This document shows, piece after piece, positions 5,491 through 7,283 of a stretch of 7,283 nucleotides of DNA. Source of the DNA: an uncultured Clostridia bacterium (GTDB lineage Bacteria; Bacillota; Clostridia; Lachnospirales; Anaerotignaceae); the NCBI GenBank assembly GCA_947036475.1, contig CAMQRG010000101.1, positions 1 through 7,283 on the forward strand, in the 5' to 3' direction. A program made the translations under genes and the position numbers. Position 1 is the stretch's first letter, and every line of letters starts with the position of its first letter. The notes beneath the pieces are model-generated. The model was not told where the DNA came from. It did no database searches and was given only the letters and a program-made list of their open reading frames with translations.

Positions 5491-6381
5491 TCAGCGGAAA
5501 TCCGCCAGTTCTATGCCAAGCCCGCGCAGAATCCCCATCAAATGCTCCATTCTTTCTTCTGTGGGCCGCTCAAAATCTGCCTGCGGCAGCTCCATTCCCA
5601 ACGCTTCATATTTCCCAAAGCCGAATTTATGATAGGGCAGAAGCTCCATCTGTGCTTTGGGCAGGTATTTTTTTACAAACTCTCCGCTGCGCCGGATATT
5701 TTCATCGTCCGCATTCACACCTTCAATCACCGGAATCCGAATGACAATCTGCGCGCCGGTTTCCCCCAGCCGCTTCATATTTTCCAATATGCGTTCGTTA
5801 GATACGCCGGTAAATTTCCTGTGCTGTTCGGAATCCATATGCTTTAAGTCCATAAAAATCAAATCCATGCGTTTCAATATCGGCAGCGTTTCATCGAAAT
5901 CAAAATTCCCGCAGGTTTCAATATCCAGACTGAATCCCAAATCATAGAGCTTTTCGGAAAGCTCGTCCAGAAATTCATGCTGCATGGTTGCCTCGCCGCC
6001 GGAAAATGTAATTCCTCCGCCGGATTCCCTGTAAAACAGATGATGTTTTTCTGCCTGTGAAATAATTTCATCTGTATCGGCAATGGAAACAAGCTGTTTT
6101 CTTGCCCCTGTTGGGCAGGCTTTTACACACGCGCCGCAGCCAGTACATATCTCCCGTTCCAGGTTCATATTGATTCCAATTCCCTTTGGGCAGGCCTTTG
6201 CGCATGCGCCGCAGCCGATACAGAGACGGGAATAAAATCCAACCAGAGGCTTTTGGTGCATTCCCTCCGGATTGGAACACCATTTGCAGTGCAGCGGGCA
6301 GCCCGCGAGAAAAATCGTTGTACGAATCCCGTCCCCATCGTTGACGGAAAAAGGCTGCATCTGCATGAGATACCCTTTCAT
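5491..6381 (-). CDS. Glycyl radical enzyme activase (radical SAM, with ferredoxin domain)
   Basis: The 296-residue enzyme cleaves S-adenosylmethionine with a [4Fe-4S] cluster and takes a hydrogen from a glycine of its partner enzyme, turning it on under anaerobic conditions. The radical-SAM motif is Cys28-x3-Cys32-x2-Cys35 (GCPLHCKWC). Two ferredoxin motifs follow, CIGCGACAKAC (Cys54, 57, 60, 64) and CTGCGACVKAC (Cys79, 82, 85, 89), then SGGE (127-130) for SAM binding, FMDLKHMD (176-183), RIPVIEGVN (215-223) and LLPYHKFGFGKY (247-258). The two extra clusters mark activases of non-pyruvate-formate-lyase glycyl radical enzymes (dehydratases, decarboxylases, lyases) rather than the short PflA. 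ATG 6381 has AAAGGAGG 5 bases ahead. The gene lies 255 bases after its likely partner and ends at a terminator. Family firm; the specific name depends on the partner's substrate. Confidence 0.95.
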   Translation of the reverse strand: MKGYLMQMQPFSVNDGDGIRTTIFLAGCPLHCKWCSNPEGMHQKPLVGFYSRLCIGCGACAKACPKGIGINMNLEREICTGCGACVKACPTGARKQLVSIADTDEIISQAEKHHLFYRESGGGITFSGGEATMQHEFLDELSEKLYDLGFSLDIETCGNFDFDETLPILKRMDLIFMDLKHMDSEQHRKFTGVSNERILENMKRLGETGAQIVIRIPVIEGVNADDENIRRSGEFVKKYLPKAQMELLPYHKFGFGKYEALGMELPQADFERPTEERMEHLMGILRGLGIELADFR

Positions 6382-6403
6382 AGCCCCCTCCTTTTCAAAA
6401 CCC

Positions 6404-6494
6404 TGAGGGCTTTGCCCTCAAACTCCCACCCGCTTTCTTTCGGAGAAAGCGGGGCAAAGAACTTTGTTCCCCATGCTCCGCATGGGGAAACAAA
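6404..6494. repeat. Three consecutive palindromes upstream of the activase gene
   Basis: TGAGGGC (6404-6410) pairs with GCCCTCA (6414-6420) around TTT. CCCGCTTTCT (6429-6438) pairs perfectly with AGAAAGCGGG (6444-6453) around TTCGG. TTTGTTCCCCATGC (6463-6476) pairs with GCATGGGGAAACAAA (6480-6494) around TCC with one bulged base. None is followed by a U run in the - direction, so they are not ordinary terminators. They would form a series of strong hairpins in the 5' leader of the activase mRNA, the nearest ending 10 bases before its ribosome site. They may belong to an interspersed repeat element; copies elsewhere cannot be checked here. Confidence 0.8.
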
Positions 6495-6552
6495 TCCAAA
6501 ATTACATGTACACTCTAATCCCTGCATGGCTCTTTATGAACCCACAACTCCA

Positions 6553-6581
6553 AGCATAATCTGGGTTTGCAGACGGGTCAA
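6553..6581 (-). promoter_or_regulatory. Candidate promoter for the activase gene
   Basis: On the - strand TTGACC (6581-6576) is followed after 17 bp by TATGCT (6558-6553). The -35 is close to consensus and the -10 only partly so. It lies in the non-palindromic part (6495-6582) of the gap and would produce a leader of about 165 bases containing the three hairpins at 6404-6494. Weak to moderate support. Confidence 0.35.
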
Positions 6582-6582
6582 A

Positions 6583-6621
6583 GGCTGAAAGCCCTTGCGG
6601 GGGTCTGGGGACAGCGTCCCC
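6583..6621. repeat. Palindromes just after the glycyl radical enzyme gene
   Basis: GGGGAC (6607-6612) pairs with GTCCCC (6616-6621) around AGC, and GGCT (6583-6586) pairs with AGCC (6590-6593) around GAA. Between them lies CCC-TTGC-GGG (6592-6601). The larger hairpin begins 15 bases after the enzyme stop but has no U run in the - direction, so it could protect the 3' end of the enzyme mRNA rather than terminate it. Its layout resembles the other end of the gap. Confidence 0.65.
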
Positions 6622-6636
6622 AAAAGTCTTATCTCA

Positions 6637-7283
6637 TCAAAAACTTTCGTGTGCGTTCCTTGCCATAATGGAATCCTGCATGGATTTCGACAGGTTTACA
6701 AACTGCGTACTGTACCCTGCCACACGCACCAGCAGGTCTTTATAATTCTCGGGATGTGCCTGCGCGTCCTTCAGCACTTCATTCGAGATTGTATTAAACT
6801 GCACATGGAACGCACCCAGAGCAAAATAAGACTGAAGCATTGCGCCAAGGTTCGCACGCCCACGCTTTGTCGCCACCAAATCATGATTCAGACGCAGATT
6901 CAACAGTGTACCACCGCTGTGGATATCATGATTCAGTTTCGCAGAGGAGCGCAGAGCCGCCAGACATGTGGACGTATCCGTACCAGTATAAGGGGATACA
7001 CCTTCATTGATAGGGTCTTTTGCTTTTCTGCCATCTGGCGTTGCGCCCAGTACCTTACCCGTAGGCAGGTAGTTGGAAATGCCCATGAACGCCGTTACAA
7101 AATGGTGCCCATAGATATCCTTATAGGACGTTACATCGTGGTAGAAATAATCTGCCAGTTTTTTCGCGATGCTGTCCACATAATCGTCGTCATTGCCATA
7201 TTTCGGTACAGCCTGTGCCTTCGCGCGCAGTTCTTCATAGCCCTCCCAGTTATGATTCAGTGCGTCGATAATTTCGGCCATTG
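6637..7283 (-). CDS. Glycyl radical enzyme, C-terminal part (start outside window)
   Basis: About 215 C-terminal residues of an enzyme usually near 800 residues long. Glycyl radical enzymes use a stored glycine radical and an active-site cysteine for anaerobic radical chemistry such as C-C, C-N or C-O bond cleavage. The radical loop is VRVAGYSTQFVNLS; its glycine codon is 6717-6715. Before it come YLPTGKVLGATPDGRKA, NEGVSPYTGTDTS, GGTLLNLRL and FHVQFNTISNEVLKDAQ, all typical of the C-terminal domain. The protein ends MARNAHESF with TGA at 6637-6639. The catalytic cysteine and most substrate-contact residues lie in the missing part. RVAGYS is shared by many subgroups; the adjacent activase with two extra clusters points away from classical pyruvate formate-lyase toward a dehydratase, decarboxylase or related lyase (inference). 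An in-frame ATG at 7281 is internal, not a start. Confidence 0.95.
   Translation of the reverse strand, partial: MAEIIDALNHNWEGYEELRAKAQAVPKYGNDDDYVDSIAKKLADYFYHDVTSYKDIYGHHFVTAFMGISNYLPTGKVLGATPDGRKAKDPINEGVSPYTGTDTSTCLAALRSSAKLNHDIHSGGTLLNLRLNHDLVATKRGRANLGAMLQSYFALGAFHVQFNTISNEVLKDAQAHPENYKDLLVRVAGYSTQFVNLSKSMQDSIMARNAHESF

Noticed and set aside
6404..6621. CRISPR array or tandem repeat
   Set aside because: The units are different palindromes of unequal length and spacing, not direct repeats with spacers.
6600..6636. Intrinsic terminator directly after the glycyl radical enzyme gene
   Set aside because: The GGGGAC/GTCCCC hairpin is strong, but the - strand transcript continues into AGACCCCCGC with no U run, so classical termination is not supported.

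Overview
The window looks like a chromosomal segment of an anaerobic Gram-positive Firmicute, most likely a Clostridia / Lachnospiraceae-type gut organism. Supporting this are strong AGGAGG-type ribosome sites, a pyrE-pyrB-pyrI order with a zinc-binding PyrI, a glycyl radical enzyme with a ferredoxin-containing activase, and an ECF sigma/zinc-finger anti-sigma pair. The assignment is inference; no rRNA or taxon marker is present. No phage, transposase, tRNA or CRISPR array is seen.

Layout. (1) Positions 1-1618, + strand: the end of a pyrimidine synthesis operon, with the 3' part of pyrE (orotate phosphoribosyltransferase, apparently broken by a one-base frameshift near position 50), pyrB (aspartate carbamoyltransferase catalytic chain) and pyrI (its regulatory chain). 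The genes are tightly packed: pyrB follows pyrE by 4 bases, and pyrI begins at the pyrB stop. (2) Positions 1632-1682: a hairpin with flanking A and T runs that can terminate pyrI on + and the converging operon on -.

(3) Positions 1714-5313, - strand: five genes in one direction. In transcription order they are an auxin-efflux-carrier (AEC) family permease with a GTG start, a threonine-aldolase-family PLP enzyme, a stand-alone B3/B4 (PheRS beta editing-like) domain protein, an ECF sigma factor and a very short zinc-finger anti-sigma factor. A good sigma-A type promoter (TTGCAT, 17 bp, TATAAT) lies in front of the permease, and no terminator is visible between the genes. An amino-acid enzyme, a tRNA-editing-like domain, a transporter and a sigma/anti-sigma switch in one array form the least ordinary part of the window.

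(4) Positions 5436-5472: intrinsic terminator of the next operon upstream. (5) Positions 5491-7283, - strand: a glycyl radical enzyme (C-terminal 215 residues or so, with the RVAGYS radical loop) followed by its radical-SAM activase carrying two [4Fe-4S] ferredoxin motifs. The 255 bp between them hold a dense series of perfect or near-perfect palindromes and a candidate promoter for the activase. The activase would install the glycyl radical on the enzyme; the substrate of the pair cannot be read from the part of the enzyme present here.
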